Below, piece by piece: positions 25,801 to 37,525 of a stretch of 64,000 nt of DNA. This DNA is from Juglans regia. Lineage: Eukaryota > Streptophyta > Magnoliopsida > Fagales > Juglandaceae. A program made the translations under genes and the position numbers. Under the pieces are notes generated by a model. It saw nothing but the letters and a program-made list of their open reading frames with translations, searched no databases and was not told the DNA's origin. Positions within the stretch are counted from its first letter, which is position 1, and each line of letters opens with the position of its first letter. The stretch is from positions 4,526,001 to 4,590,000 of the forward strand of contig NC_049916.1 of the NCBI RefSeq assembly GCF_001411555.2, read 5' to 3'.

Positions 25801-28800
25801 AAAATTTAAGCTAAGCATATGCAAAGAACAAATTCAAGCCTAGGTAATGATATACATAACAGTATATATTGGTAGTCATACTTGTTCCTCCAATTCTTGC
25901 AAATATGCAGCTTTCTTTTCAGTCCTGTTCCTGAGTCCTAAACGCTCCGTCTGCATCCATTAAATTTAAGGAGATTTCTAAGCTCACATTAGATCTAGAT
26001 TACAGAGAAATCCACTGAAACACATTACATGAAAATAGAAACTGCAGCCAGACCTTCAATTCTTCAATATCGTTTAGGCTTGTACGAGGCAGACCTCTCC
26101 ATTGTATCTCTTTCTTATCCTTAGATATAATATCCATCGCCATGAGAACATTCAGAGCGTCATAGACCCTTCGACGGATGTTTTTCTCATCATATTGTTG
26201 CTGTCAAATAGAAGTTCAAACAGCAAAACTAAATAAATAAATAGAAGAGTTACATCATTAAGTTCTACTTTCACCTTGAGATTGCAGATATATTTGCACA
26301 GATAGGAAACATATTTATCTGCATGGTAAAGAATAGCAAACCTGATCTGGGGATGTGACACTATTACCAGGATCAGTAAACTCCGTCACGAGTTCATCTG
26401 CCACCTGGACATTAATTAAAACTCTTAGGCCCCATTTGGTTTCACAGATGGACTCAGCCCATCTCATCTCATCTTAGCATCCAAACACCATTCAAACATA
26501 AACACTTTTTAATTTCAAATTTTCAAAATTTTCATCTAATCATTACAACTTTTCCAAACTTCTAAACAAAACACAAAAAACAATTTAACTTTTTCAAATC
26601 CCAAAACAAAAATAATATTAAAAAATTATATAATTTCAAAAATAGTAGGTTATTAATTATTGTATGACTTTACTTTTAAAAGTATAGATAAAAGAATTCT
26701 ATTAAAATAGCATTAGGGAAGCAAGTAGGGAGCAAGAACAACCCAAGTATACCGAAAGTAAACAAAGGAGGACACCTAGTTAAGGCAAGGGAGGAGAACA
26801 AGAACTCAAAATCTACAAAAGGTGAGAAGCAAGTATTGTTGTGGGCAGTTATTTGTTCACACAGAAATTTAAGCATCAAGGTTTTTTAACTCTAATAATG
26901 TTCTTTCACTATCTATTTGTTCTTTCACACAGGGAAAGAGACGCCCTTTGGAGGGAAATTATCGACGTTAAATATGAAAGCATGCGGGGAGGTTGGCGTT
27001 CCAATAAAGTAAGAGGGTCCTACGGCGTGGGTATGTGGAAACTTATACACAATGGCTGGGCAGATTTTCTTGCTAATTGCAGGTTTGCGGTGGGTAGGGG
27101 CACACAAGTCAGTTTTTGGCACGACACTTGGTGTGGCGAGGTTGCTTTGAAGATTGCTTTTCCTTTCCTTTTTAGGATTGCGTTCGACAAGGACGCTACA
27201 GTTGCAGACAATATGGCCCTCTCCTCCAACTCCACCCAATGGTCAGTGAAATTCACTAGAGCGGCACAAGATTGGGAATTGGGAGATATTGCTGATTTTT
27301 ACAGCGTGTTACACGCACCGAGTCTCCATGCTGTTGGAGAGGATCGTTTGCTTTGGTCATCCTTAGGGAACAAGAGCTTCTCAGTCCGTTCCTTTTACAA
27401 GGTATTATTGGCACACCCCCCCCCCCACCAAATGCATTCCCTTGGAAGTGCATATGGAGGACTAAGGCTCCCTTACAAGTGGATTTTTTTGTTCGGCTAG
27501 CATCCCACGGGAAAATTCTGACTATCAATATAAGTTGAGAAGGCGCGGGCCTCTACTTAACAGACTGGTGCTTCATGTGCAAACATGATGAGTCAGCGGA
27601 TCATCTACTCCTTCATTGAGAAGTAGTTAAGGTTTTATGGGATGACATCTTCACAAGGCTCGGTATGGCATGGGCAATGCCTAGAAGGGTGATAGAGTTA
27701 TTGGCATGTTGGAGAGGAATCCGGGGTAAGGGGCAGATTGCGGATATTTGGAAGATGGTGCCTCTTTGTCTGATGTGGTGCACTTGGAACGAAAGGAATA
27801 GTCATTGTTTTGAGGAGAAGAAGCGTTCACCGGAAGGGTTTAGGGACTTTTTCTATCATACCTTATTACTTTGGGCTTCTTCTATTGTATTGAATGGCAT
27901 TTCTTTCAATGATCTCTATGCTACTTTTCGCAGCTCTTAGCTTGTATCTAGGTTCTTTTGTATACTCCATGTGTACTCGGGCCTGGTCTTTTTTCATGTC
28001 TTAATATATTTCTTCTTACTTATAAAAAAAAAAAGATAAGTCTGATAAAAGTGATAATCCACTGTGGATGGCCACTGTCAGCCTGATAAAGATCAGCCAT
28101 TGTTAATCTGCAACATGAGATTCTGAACAATTTTGGTCATACTTCCTTTAGTGCCAAATCTCCACACCATATATCATGCCATTATCTGATCTTGGCCTCG
28201 CCTACCACCACATCCATAAGTCTAGTGGACCTGGAGGATTCACCCCATCCTTGGCAAATATTTTTTCCCCATGACTCCGTATGGCCCGCCCATTGACTAC
28301 ATTGGAACACCACCCAACCCACATAATACTATACCTATTTTCCAACACAATGCCCTAGTGCCTCCCTTTCTATTGAATAGGGCCACAACCATTTGCCCAA
28401 TAGTGACTTATTGAATGCAACCAAATGTTTTATACCAAAGCCACCTAGGGATACTGAGTGAAATTTTGAGCTCCATCTACCCTGCTCTACAAGAAGTCCC
28501 TTATACACTTGGCCACATCTACCGGCATGGGAAATAAAGACAAAAATTAAATGGGCAAGTACAAAAGCGTACTTTTAATCAACGTAATTCATTCCCCATT
28601 AGACAAATAGTCATTTCCGACCCGCCAATCGCCGGTTAATTTTCTCAATATACCATCTTATATGGATTTAGCCTTATAGGACACCCCAAGGGGAGACCTA
28701 GATGCTTCAATAGTAAAGAAGACACTCGCCCAAAGTCTTCCACAGCGCCATCAGGAGTAATACTGACTTCGCCAAGATAACATTCAGCCTGCCTTGATAT

Positions 28801-31800
28801 AGCTTCAAAGCATAGGAGTAAGCAACAGAGGATAAAATGTTCTAGGTTCTCTCAACAAAATACAAGCATGACATCCACAAAGTGTAAATTTAGACATCAA
28901 TAGCTCATCTATATTCCTTTGCCCTACCAAGAAACCTGATAGGAGTCCCGGGTCCACCATGGCACTTAACATTCTACTCGAAGCTTCCATACTACAAAGA
29001 GATAAGGAAATAGAGGGTCCTTAGAGGGTCCTTTTCACACAATCTGTGAGAACTCAAAAAATCAAAGGGCTTACCATTTTTTTTTTTTTGATCGGTAAAC
29101 AAAATTTTATTGATCAAAAGTGATACAAAGGATGCCCAAGTATACGGGACATATACATGAGCAAATTTAAGTCTAGCTTAGGGATACAAGGAAATCGTGA
29201 AAAGACCTGCCCTGAAAATCAATTACAATTCACCAATGGAGTAAAGTATTAAAAAACAAAGTTCTAAGCTCTTCTATTGATCTCTCTTGATCTTCAAAGC
29301 ATCTTGCGTTCCGCTCCCCCCAAATGCACCACCATAGACAAATAGGTAGCATCTTCCATATGGAAGCAATTTGAGAGTTGCCCCTAATACCTCTCCAAGA
29401 GGCTAAAAACTCACTTACCTTTTCTGGCATCACCCATGCTAACCCCACCCGTGCTAGGACTTCGGACCATAAGGACCTGACAATCTCACAATGTAGTAAG
29501 AGATGGTCTACAGACTCACCACTCTTCTTACACATATAACACCAATTCATAACTATGATGCCGCGTTTCCTCAAGTTATCTATGGTAAGAATCTTTCCCC
29601 AAGTGGCAGTCCAAACAAAAAAGGCTGCCTTTAGAGGTGCCTTCGTATTCCAGATGCTCTTCCATGGGAACGAGACTGAGTTGTGCACATGTAAGGAATG
29701 ATAAAACGAGCAGGCCGTGAAAACTCCTTTCTTAGAGGGACGCCAATATAACTTGTCTTCTCCTTCCCCCGACATCCGAGTGGAGTACACAAGGTCAAAA
29801 AAGGCCGAAATGTCATCCATCTCCCAATCTTGTGCATTTCTATTGAAAGTAAGGTTCCATTGGAAGGAGCCATTTGTAAAGCTAAGTAGATCGGCAATGG
29901 ATGCATCTTTCCGTCTTGCTAAGCTGTAAACTCCTGGATAAACATCCTTGAGTGCCCGATCACCACACCATAAGTCATGCCAAAATTTTACCTTAACACC
30001 GTTGCCGACTTTGAAGCAAGTGTGTGCTGCATAGATGTCCCATCCTCTTCTGATATGTTTCCAAAGCCCTACTCCGTGGGGACCACTCACCTCATTGGAA
30101 CACCACCCTCCCCATGATTCCCCGTGCTTCAAGGCAATGACGGTTCGCCACAAGGCCTCCCGTTCATGGTGGTATCTCCATAACCATTTGCCAAGCAAGG
30201 CTTGGTTAAATGCTCTCAAATTCCGTATGCCTAAACCTCCTTCCTTAATAGGGGAGCAAATTGTAGCTCATTTCACTAAGTGATATTTAAACTCTTCCTT
30301 GATCCCTCCCCACAGGAAATCACGTTGAATTTTCTCCATGCGATGAGCCACCTTGGCGGGAAGTGGAAATAGTGAAAGGAAGTATGTTGGTAAGTTAGAA
30401 AGAGTACTTTTTATGAGAGTTAACCGGCCCCCTTTAGATAAGTACATCCTCTTCCAACCAGCTAGTTTCCTTTCCATTTTTTCTATTATTTCATCCCAAA
30501 TAGCTTTCGATTTGAATGCTGCCCCCAACGGAAGACCGAGATATTTCATAGGCAACTGAGATATCTTGCACTCCAGGATGGATGCCAGACTCTCCACATT
30601 GGGTACATGTCCCACTGGCACTATCTCTGATTTAGCCAAATTCACATTCAAACCTGACACAGCTTCAAAGCATAATAGAAGAGCTCTTACAGCTCGAATT
30701 TGCTCATGTCTGGCTTCACAAAAGATCAGAGTATCGTTAGCAAACAATAGGTGGGAAATGTTAAGTGAACCTGAACTTGTCTCTCCTACTGAGAATCCTG
30801 ATATGAACCCTCCCTCTACTGCCCCTCCAATCATCTTGCTGAACGCTTTCATCACAAAAACAAATAGAAGAGGAGAAAGGGAGTCTCCTTGTCGCAAACC
30901 TCGGGAGCTTTTAAAAAAACCTTTGGACATCCCATTCACCAATACAGAAAAACATGCTATGGAAATACAATGAAAGATCCAAGAACACCATTTAGAACCA
31001 AAGCCACATCTCTCCAACATATAAATTAAGAAACTCCAATTGATGTGATCATAAGCTTTCTCCATGTCTAACTTACAAAGGAGTCCAGGCTCTCCGGATT
31101 TAACTCGACTATCCAAACATTCATTGGCTATCAGTACCGAATCAAGGATTTGCCTAACTTGAACAAATGCATTTTGAGGCTTCGAAATCAATCTTTCCAT
31201 CACCTTACTCAGTCTGTTTGCCAATACTTTAGATAGAATTTTGTACATACCACTTACCAAACTAATTGGGCGGAAATCTTTCACTTCTTCCACGCCTGGC
31301 TTTTTGGGAATGAGAACTAAGAGAGTAGCATTAAGACTTTTCTCGAACCGCCCGCTTCCAAGAAATTCCTGAAAAACCCCCATGATATCATCTTTAAGCA
31401 CATCCCAACACGTCTGGAAAAAAGCCATGGAAAAACCATCCGGACCTGGAGCTTTATCACCCGCCATACCCTTGATCACCGACCGGATCTCTACCTCTTC
31501 AAAAGGCCTTTCGAGTCGTTCCGCAACTTGTGGGTCAAGAACATCAAAGGCCATCCCGTCAAGTCTCGGCCTCCACTCAAATTGTTCCGAAAGCAATGTA
31601 TCATAAAACTGAACAATGTGGTTTGAGATCTCGGAATGGTTGGATGAGACCACCCCGTCTATCAATAAGGTATCTATCGCATTGTTCCGCCTATGTGAAT
31701 TGGCCACTTGGTGAAAGAACTTGGTGCTTCTATCCCCTTCCTTCAACCATAACACCCGTGATTTCTGACGCCATGATATTTCTTCCAATAGAGATAGCCG

Positions 31801-34800
31801 TTCAATGTCCGCAACCACTTGGGATTTGCGGGCCCGCTCGATTTCAGAAAAAATCCTCACATCTTCCACACCTTCCAAAGCCTTAAGCTCCTCCATTAGA
31901 ACCGATTTCTGGCTTTCCACATTACCGAACTCTTGTGTATTCCACTCCTTTAAGTCCTTTTTCAACAACTTTAATTTGCAAGCCATCTTGTAACTAGCAG
32001 TTCCATGGAAGTGGTAGGAAGACCACCATTGTCTTATTCTGTCCAAAAACCCCTCTGACTTCAACCACATGTTCTCAAATTTGAAGTGCCTTGGGCCACT
32101 TCTAATGCCCCCACAATTCAATAGAATAGGAAAATGATCTGAACACAACCTGGGTAGTCTCTTCTGAATAAGCTCCGGATAGTGTGCCTCCCAATCCGTT
32201 GAAATTAAAAATCTGTCTATCCTTGACCAAGATGGAAGATCTCGGTTGTTAGACCAAGTGAAGGAACCGCCTGCAAGAGGTATATCTTGTAAATTCTGCT
32301 CAGAAATGAAGTTAGAAAAATCTACATGGGTTGGTTGTAGCCCACTCCACCCGATCTCTCACTCGGAAAACGGGTTACATTAAAATCACCTCCAATACAC
32401 CAAGGTAAGTCCCAAAAACTGCTAATACCGGCCAACTCATCCCAAAGTAAGCTTCGAGACCGATCAAGATTAGGCCCATAAACGCCTGCAAAAGCCCACT
32501 GATAGCCATCGATGACATTCATAAACGAACATGCCACCACATAATCCCCCATGAAATTTTCCTTATTTTCCACCACTCTTTTGTCCCACATGACTAATAT
32601 ACCCCCGGATGCTCCAATGGACGGTAAGTAATGCCATCCCACTTGCAAACAGCTCCACAAGCTCCTAATGATGCGAAGAGAAATAACTTCCAACTTAGTT
32701 TCTTATAGGCAAACAATGTCTACTTTCCAACTTCGGAGGAGGGATCTAATATATAGCCTTTTATTCACTTCATCGATCCCTCTCACATTCCAAGACATTA
32801 TTTTAGGCTTCATTAACAGAAGAAACATCCCTCCCTTTTGTTCTATCTCTGCCCGAAGCGCCCTCCTTATTATCATAGTTAATGGAGCATTGCAACCGTT
32901 TCAGCTCTCTCTCTTTTTTAACAGCTGACTTCGTTATTGTGGATCTACCAGCTTCCATGGCTATTAGAAGGGCCATAAATAGAACAGTATGACCATTTTT
33001 TTCCTAATTGTACAACCAAAACTTCGATAGGCAAATACAATTCATTATTCTTTTTTTATATAAGAATTCGTTATTCCATGTTGTGGAACCATGGAATAAC
33101 GAATCATAACGCCTTCAAGGTTGTGGAACCATAAAAAAATATTGACTTATTTTTCCACCAGAGTATAACAAGATTGCCAATGAAAAAAAGAAACTCCATC
33201 TTCATAATTGGGCATCAACACGCACAACCAACCCTATTATTACTTGCAAGCATAAAATTGGCATCAGATAAATTACAGAGGTAATTTATTAATAGGAATA
33301 AGCACTCTTGCAAAAATATAAGATAAGCACTTCCACCAAACAAGATAAGCAAATATATAAGAATGACAAACAAATCATCTAACCTCATTGTAAGTAGTTC
33401 TCCCCTTGCTTTCCACTTTCTCGCACACTGAGTAGTACCAATGAAAATTATACACAACATCAGTGGAGGAAACAAAATATATATATATATACATATTTTT
33501 TTTTAGGGGGGGGAAACAAAAACAAAAATATTGCCACTAGCTCATCTAAAACAAAGCCCATCCTAGGGAGAGCAAGCGAACAAGAACAATGTCACATGAG
33601 AGACTTAACAAAATGCTGGATTGGTAGATTTGGAGGGAAACAAGAGGATGCAGGAAAGGTATCCGTCGTAGCATCCTTTCAACGTTTCTCGCAAGGAAAA
33701 CCCCACTCCAACTTAGGCAAATTTTATCCATTTCACTCTTTTCCAAAAGTGGTCACATTTGGGTCAAATGCACAAGTTTCAACTGTTATTTTTCCAAAAC
33801 CTCCAAAATACCAGCAGCAGATAAAAGGAAACAGGTGAAAGAGAGAATAAAATGGGAAAAAGAAAAAAGGAGAGTGTGTTGCTTTATTTCAATTGTCTAA
33901 AACCAAAAGATAACTAGTTAGATCTCCTTTCCCTTCTAAACATCCAGACAAGTGGAGAAGAAGTCTCTATCCTTTCCTCTACCTAAGAACAGATCTTATC
34001 ATCTCCACTTTTTCCCTCCCAAACTCCCAAGCATGGTGTGCAATATAACCTCTCAAGATTAAGTATGCGCAATGCAATGTTTGTTAACTACAGTTCACAA
34101 CTTGCAAAGATTATAACAACTTATCAGGAAAGAAAAACGCAATGGAAAGGGAAAACTAACACCTTTCATGCTAAACTGGCGAAGTCCTCTTCCACTCTTA
34201 TCACCTCCAACTGCCCGTTGCCCCCTTTTTTTCTTCTTGCTACTGCGTAGAAAGTGATACCCAGTAAGAACATACTGAAAAAAGCAAAGCTACATGTTTA
34301 CCGTAATTGAAAAATTAAACTACAACTTTGAAGAAACAACAAGCAACTAATCATCCATAGAAATCAAAATGAAAAGGTTTAATACACATTTTTGACTTTC
34401 CCAAGCTCACTCAAGTATAATGAGGTCAAATACATTATCCACTTCAACAAAATGTTCACAACTAAGATAATAAAAACTATGGGCATAAGTTACGTGGACG
34501 CTCTAGATAATAATGTTAAACAAGTGACATGTTAATTGGCACAGTTCCGATTAAAAAATTACCCAATTCCAATATAAAAACTTCACATTTCAAAAATAAA
34601 ATAAAGTAAACCTTAGACCCATCTCTTTGCTAGCTGGAAAGGCCTATACAGCATCCACAAATTGTTGCAATATGGAAGATGGTTCCCATATGTGAACTGT
34701 GGTGCATCTGGAGGGAAAGCAACGATCGGAACTTTGTAGACCATGAATGCTCACTGGATGAACTTAGACTTTTCTTCTTTGATACACTAATGTCATGGGC

Positions 34801-35290
34801 AGTTGCTGTAGATCTAAATGGGCTCAATTTTCATGATTTTCTTGTATCTATTTCTACTTCTTGACTAGATATTTTCTCTGCACTTGGGCCACCCCTAGTT
34901 TCATTTCTATTAACACAATTTATTTTACCTATATTAAAAAAAATAGTTAGCCTTAGACCCTCGGGCACAAAACCCCCGAACACAATCAAATTCAGCAGCA
35001 TTATATGAACTTTCACCACATTTCTAGAAACTCACTCGAGAGAATATTAATTCCAACGGAACTCACCCAACAGCGCCCTGCGATCCGGCATCATCGCCTT
35101 GGATGTCCAGATGGTTTAGCCGAAACAAAGTGCTGTCACTGGCAGGTGTAGCCATCGTCTGCTCGCTCCGGCTTGACGGCGACCCTATGCTCCGGCTGGT
35201 CGACACGGATTGGCTCGAAATTGTGGCGGCACCACGACTTGGTGGCTCCTCCTCCTCCTCTCGATTCAATTGCTGCCTCCTCGTCCCCAT
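22840..35290 (-). CDS. DPB: E2F dimerisation partner, DP-B type, 9 exons
   Basis: DP proteins pair with E2F factors to bind cell-cycle promoters. Exons on the minus strand: 35290-35067, 34242-34163, 33427-33384, 26404-26342, 26200-26054, 25950-25882, 25670-25572, 23319-23249 and 23080-22840; all phases join and give 345 residues. A basic KKKKR (77-81) precedes the winged-helix DNA-binding domain (about 93-185: [19 protein letters not shown], then the DEF-box [20 protein letters not shown]). A leucine-rich dimerisation coiled coil (about 185-215) and the DP marked-box region ([19 protein letters not shown], to about 290) follow. The C-terminal tail (about 290-345) is variable. An upstream ATG at 35341 is in frame, but [15 protein letters not shown] at 35290 is the likelier start by comparison with DPB proteins. 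Intron 3 (26405-33383) is about 7 kb, mostly LINE sequence. Confidence 0.94.
23320..25571. repeat. DP-B intron 7: simple repeats and small duplications
   Basis: The intron contains a CA tract near 25000-25015. It also has two related phrases (TATCAAATTGATCTCC...AGCC.AAGTTATACA) near 24115-24180 and 24308-24375. Between these sits a poly-T-led segment (24220-24290, ending with GGGCCCTCACTTGTGG) that looks like a minus-strand retroposon tail. No gene is seen. Confidence 0.4.
26428..26640. mobile_element. Tourist-like MITE, right end lost, in DP-B intron 3
   Basis: It begins GGCCCCATTTGGTTTCAC after TTA (26425-26427) and shares the CATCTCATCTCATC, AATCATTACAACTTTTCCAAACTTC and AAAACAAAAATAATAT phrases with the complete copy at 58889-59103. 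No matching right end is found. Confidence 0.6.
26925..28031 (+). mobile_element. 5'-truncated LINE, ORF2 C-terminal part, in DP-B intron 3
   Basis: It is antisense to the host gene. It encodes the reverse-transcriptase zinc-binding region ([18 protein letters not shown]..., [11 protein letters not shown]) up to about 27500, where a run of 12 C (27417-27428) lies near a frame loss. It resumes in another frame to the C-terminus [28 protein letters not shown] and a stop at 27938-27940. A 3'UTR with TTGTATACTCCATGTGTACTCGG and an A-tail at 28021-28033 follow. It aligns by eye with the same part of the LINE at 29230-30219. Confidence 0.8.
28130..28960 (-). mobile_element. Diverged LINE fragment (zinc-binding region)
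   Basis: Minus-strand sequence with no open frame but clear nucleotide resemblance to the neighbouring LINE: the equivalents of WHDLW (CCATATATCATGCC), GGW.SNE (CATTGGAACACCACCC) and ALLGKWLW (CCATTTGCCCAATAGTGAC) occur in the right order. It is an older copy than its neighbour. Confidence 0.55.
29085..32990 (-). mobile_element. LINE, nearly complete ORF2, in DP-B intron 3
   Basis: It lies in the same orientation as the host gene. The 3' end (TTGATCAATAAAATTTTGTTTACCGATC then poly-A) is at 29085-29100. Going up the minus strand there follow ORF2 (29229-32816) and the last roughly 50 residues of ORF1 (about 32985-32830: LIAMEAG...[15 protein letters not shown]). The copy is 5'-truncated inside ORF1. 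I did not find a convincing target duplication. Confidence 0.85.
29229..32816 (-). pseudogene. LINE ORF2: endonuclease - reverse transcriptase - zinc-binding domain
   Basis: Order of domains: apurinic-type endonuclease ([36 protein letters not shown]), reverse transcriptase ([81 protein letters not shown]) and zf-RVT ([33 protein letters not shown]). Lesions: a TAA for Gln near 32706, a frame change near 32330 after GVGYNQPM, and a TGA in place of Trp after KYHLVK at 30268. The catalytic FADD motif reads FAND, so the first Asp is lost. No protein from this copy could be active. Confidence 0.85.
34621..34950 (+). mobile_element. 5'-truncated LINE 3' stub in DP-B intron 1
   Basis: Encodes the ORF2 end ([33 protein letters not shown], stop at 34862-34864) plus a 3'UTR and an A-run at 34936. 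A 10-bp repeat CCTTAGACCC flanks it at 34611-34620 and 34951-34960. Confidence 0.8.
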
Positions 35291-35889
35291 GGCGATTCTT
35301 TCCGGTAACAAAATTCCCAAAAAAAGAAAAAGATTAGCCAAAAACGTCAGAAATTACGGGTTGGAGGAAAACCCAGAGGAGAACTGAGCTTAACCCCAAC
35401 ATTCAAGCAAAATATCAAAAATAAAAATACAGTCAAATTGTGAAGTGTTCAAACCATAAGAGAGCCGACCTTGTGGCGAAGTGGGTATCGAAGAAGTAAG
35501 GGGGATAAGCACCAGTGAAAGGAAGAAGCGAGGTCTCTGTCTTAGAGTTTCCGAGGACAGAAACTGTGGATTTGTGAAGTGGGTTTTTGGGTGAAGGATT
35601 TAGCAAAGGGGTGGAGGTAGGGGGTTATTGGGGAGTTTAAAGTGGCGATCGAACGGAGGTCAAAGGTTGAAGGAGATGAAGGCAACTGGGAAGAAGAGGT
35701 TAAGAAAATGCCAGGGTTCAAGCGCACGCTAAAGAGGGAAAATTTTTACATGCAAACACATATATATACGTACACATACGTACATATACTGAAATACATG
35801 TGTGTATAATGTATGAGGTTTGCTGCGCATCGGCCGGAAGCCGCAGCACATCTCTAGAAATTTTTTTTTTTTTTTTTTTCACTCAATGC
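35291..35889 (-). promoter_or_regulatory. DP-B 5' leader and promoter region
   Basis: Sequence upstream of the DP-B start. 35291-35735 is more GC-rich and looks like leader or proximal promoter; a TATATATA track lies at 35758-35767 followed by repeated ACGTAC phrases. The region is bounded on the right by the hAT element. The transcription start cannot be fixed by eye. Confidence 0.4.
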
Positions 35890-35897
35890 GTTGAGTG

Positions 35898-37205
35898 TAG
35901 AGGTGAGTTCGGTCCGGTCCGGTCCGGTCTTGGGCCATTTTATGGACCGGACCGGACCTATTCGGTCTAAGAATTGTCCACCCTAGACCGGACCGAGTCA
36001 CATATAGGACCGATCCGGTCTGGTCCATTTCGGTCTGGTCCGGTCTAGGGTCGGTCCAGTCGGTCTGGACATGTCTAAAATGGGTCATTCAGCCCATCTA
36101 AATCTGATTTTTTTTTTTGCTCAATTTCAATTTTTTTCGGCCCACTTTAAATTTTGTACATTTTTTTTAGCTAAAACTACTAAAAAAAGCTTGATCTTGA
36201 AAAATACAATGATAAAAAAAAAAAAACTATTCTATATAAAAAACTAAAAAAATCCAAATATTATGCTATTAGCCTTGTAGGTATATATAGTTATAACTTA
36301 TAACTTTTAGTGATATTAATACTATACTATTATACAAATATTATGCTATAATACTATAACTTTTATAATATGCTATTAAATTATTAATACTATTATACTA
36401 TAACTCTTATATGAGTAAAGTTATTATAACTTATAATAGTTATATAGTTGGTACTTACTACTTAGTATAATATATTATATAATACTTATATTATACTAAA
36501 TAACTATTGACTATATCAATACTAAATTACTAATAGTAATAGTAATATATATTATAATGATATAGTGATACTAATACTATATATTATATAATAATACATT
36601 AATACTATAGACTTACAGTGATTAGTTATTATGAATCATGAATCCATGATTACTTGATTAGTACAAGTTATAACTATATAATATTATTAGTATTAGACTA
36701 TTAGTAAATAGTAATATACTAATATTAGTTATAGTGATTTAGTAATTAGTATAAGTTATAACTATATTATAATATTAGTATAACTATAACTATAGTCATA
36801 GACTCTTACTCTATATTAGACTATTAGTATTTTTTTTTTATATACCATATTAGAGTATAGAAGACTAGAAGTAAAGTCTAGACTATTAGTATAAATATTA
36901 ATATTAGTATAAAATTATATATATTAGTATTAGACTATTAGTTAATAATTATTTAATGGTGAGTTAGTGATATGTTAAATGAGAATTATATAATTAATAT
37001 ATATATTTTTTTTCAATTTTAATTCGGTTCGGTCCGGTCCGGTCCGGTCCGAAAAACCCATAAACCGTGGATCGGACCGAATTAAGTCGGTCCTATAAAA
37101 TTCGGACCGAGACCGACCGGTACCATTCTCGGTCCGGTCCGGTCCGGACCGAATTGGTCGGTCCGGTCAGTTTTTTCGGTCCGGACCGACCGAATATCAC
37201 CCCTA
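35898..37205. mobile_element. Non-autonomous hAT-type element, 1.31 kb
   Basis: The ends TAGAGGTGA and TATCACCCCTA are inverted. A perfect 8-bp duplication GTTGAGTG flanks it (35890-35897 and 37206-37213). Both ends (35898-36085 and 37020-37205) are arrays of GGTCC/GGACC motifs in both orientations. The 0.9 kb core is almost pure A/T with TATTAGTAT-type repetition and no coding capacity. The structure resembles the element at 11974-14012. Confidence 0.88.
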
Positions 37206-37289
37206 GTTGAGTGTGCTGAGGCTGCCGGCTGATGCACATATTTTTTCATAATATATATGTCTCTTGTATTTGGTTTTAGAATAGGGAAA

Positions 37290-37460
37290 TATTTTAGCTA
37301 AAAAGTGATTACACAAAGTAATTCTACAAATTGACATGACTTAATGTGATTGGTCATATTGTAAATTTACTTTTATTATAAAGTAGATCTAATGGATAAG
37401 ATAAAGCCACATCAGTTTGTAGGATTGTTTTTGTGTAATTCTTTTGTGGATATAGTAGTC
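37290..37460. repeat. MITE-like repeat, inverted relative to 17785-17960
   Basis: Shares AAGTAGAT.TAA..GATAAG.T.AA.CCA and TTTTGTGTAAT phrases with the reverse complement of 17785-17960. Ends GTGATTACACAAAGTAATTCTACAAA and TAGGATTGTTTTTGTGTAATTC are inverted repeats. Confidence 0.5.
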
Positions 37461-37525
37461 CTCCAATTAAAAATAGATGAATTAATCAAAATGGTTAAAA
37501 TTGAAATCATACTTAGAATTTCACT

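Noticed and set aside
34221..34242. Apparent frameshift in DP-B exon 2 at the A-run before RGQRAV
   Set aside because: On recounting, the run has seven bases and the frame [10 protein letters not shown] is intact.
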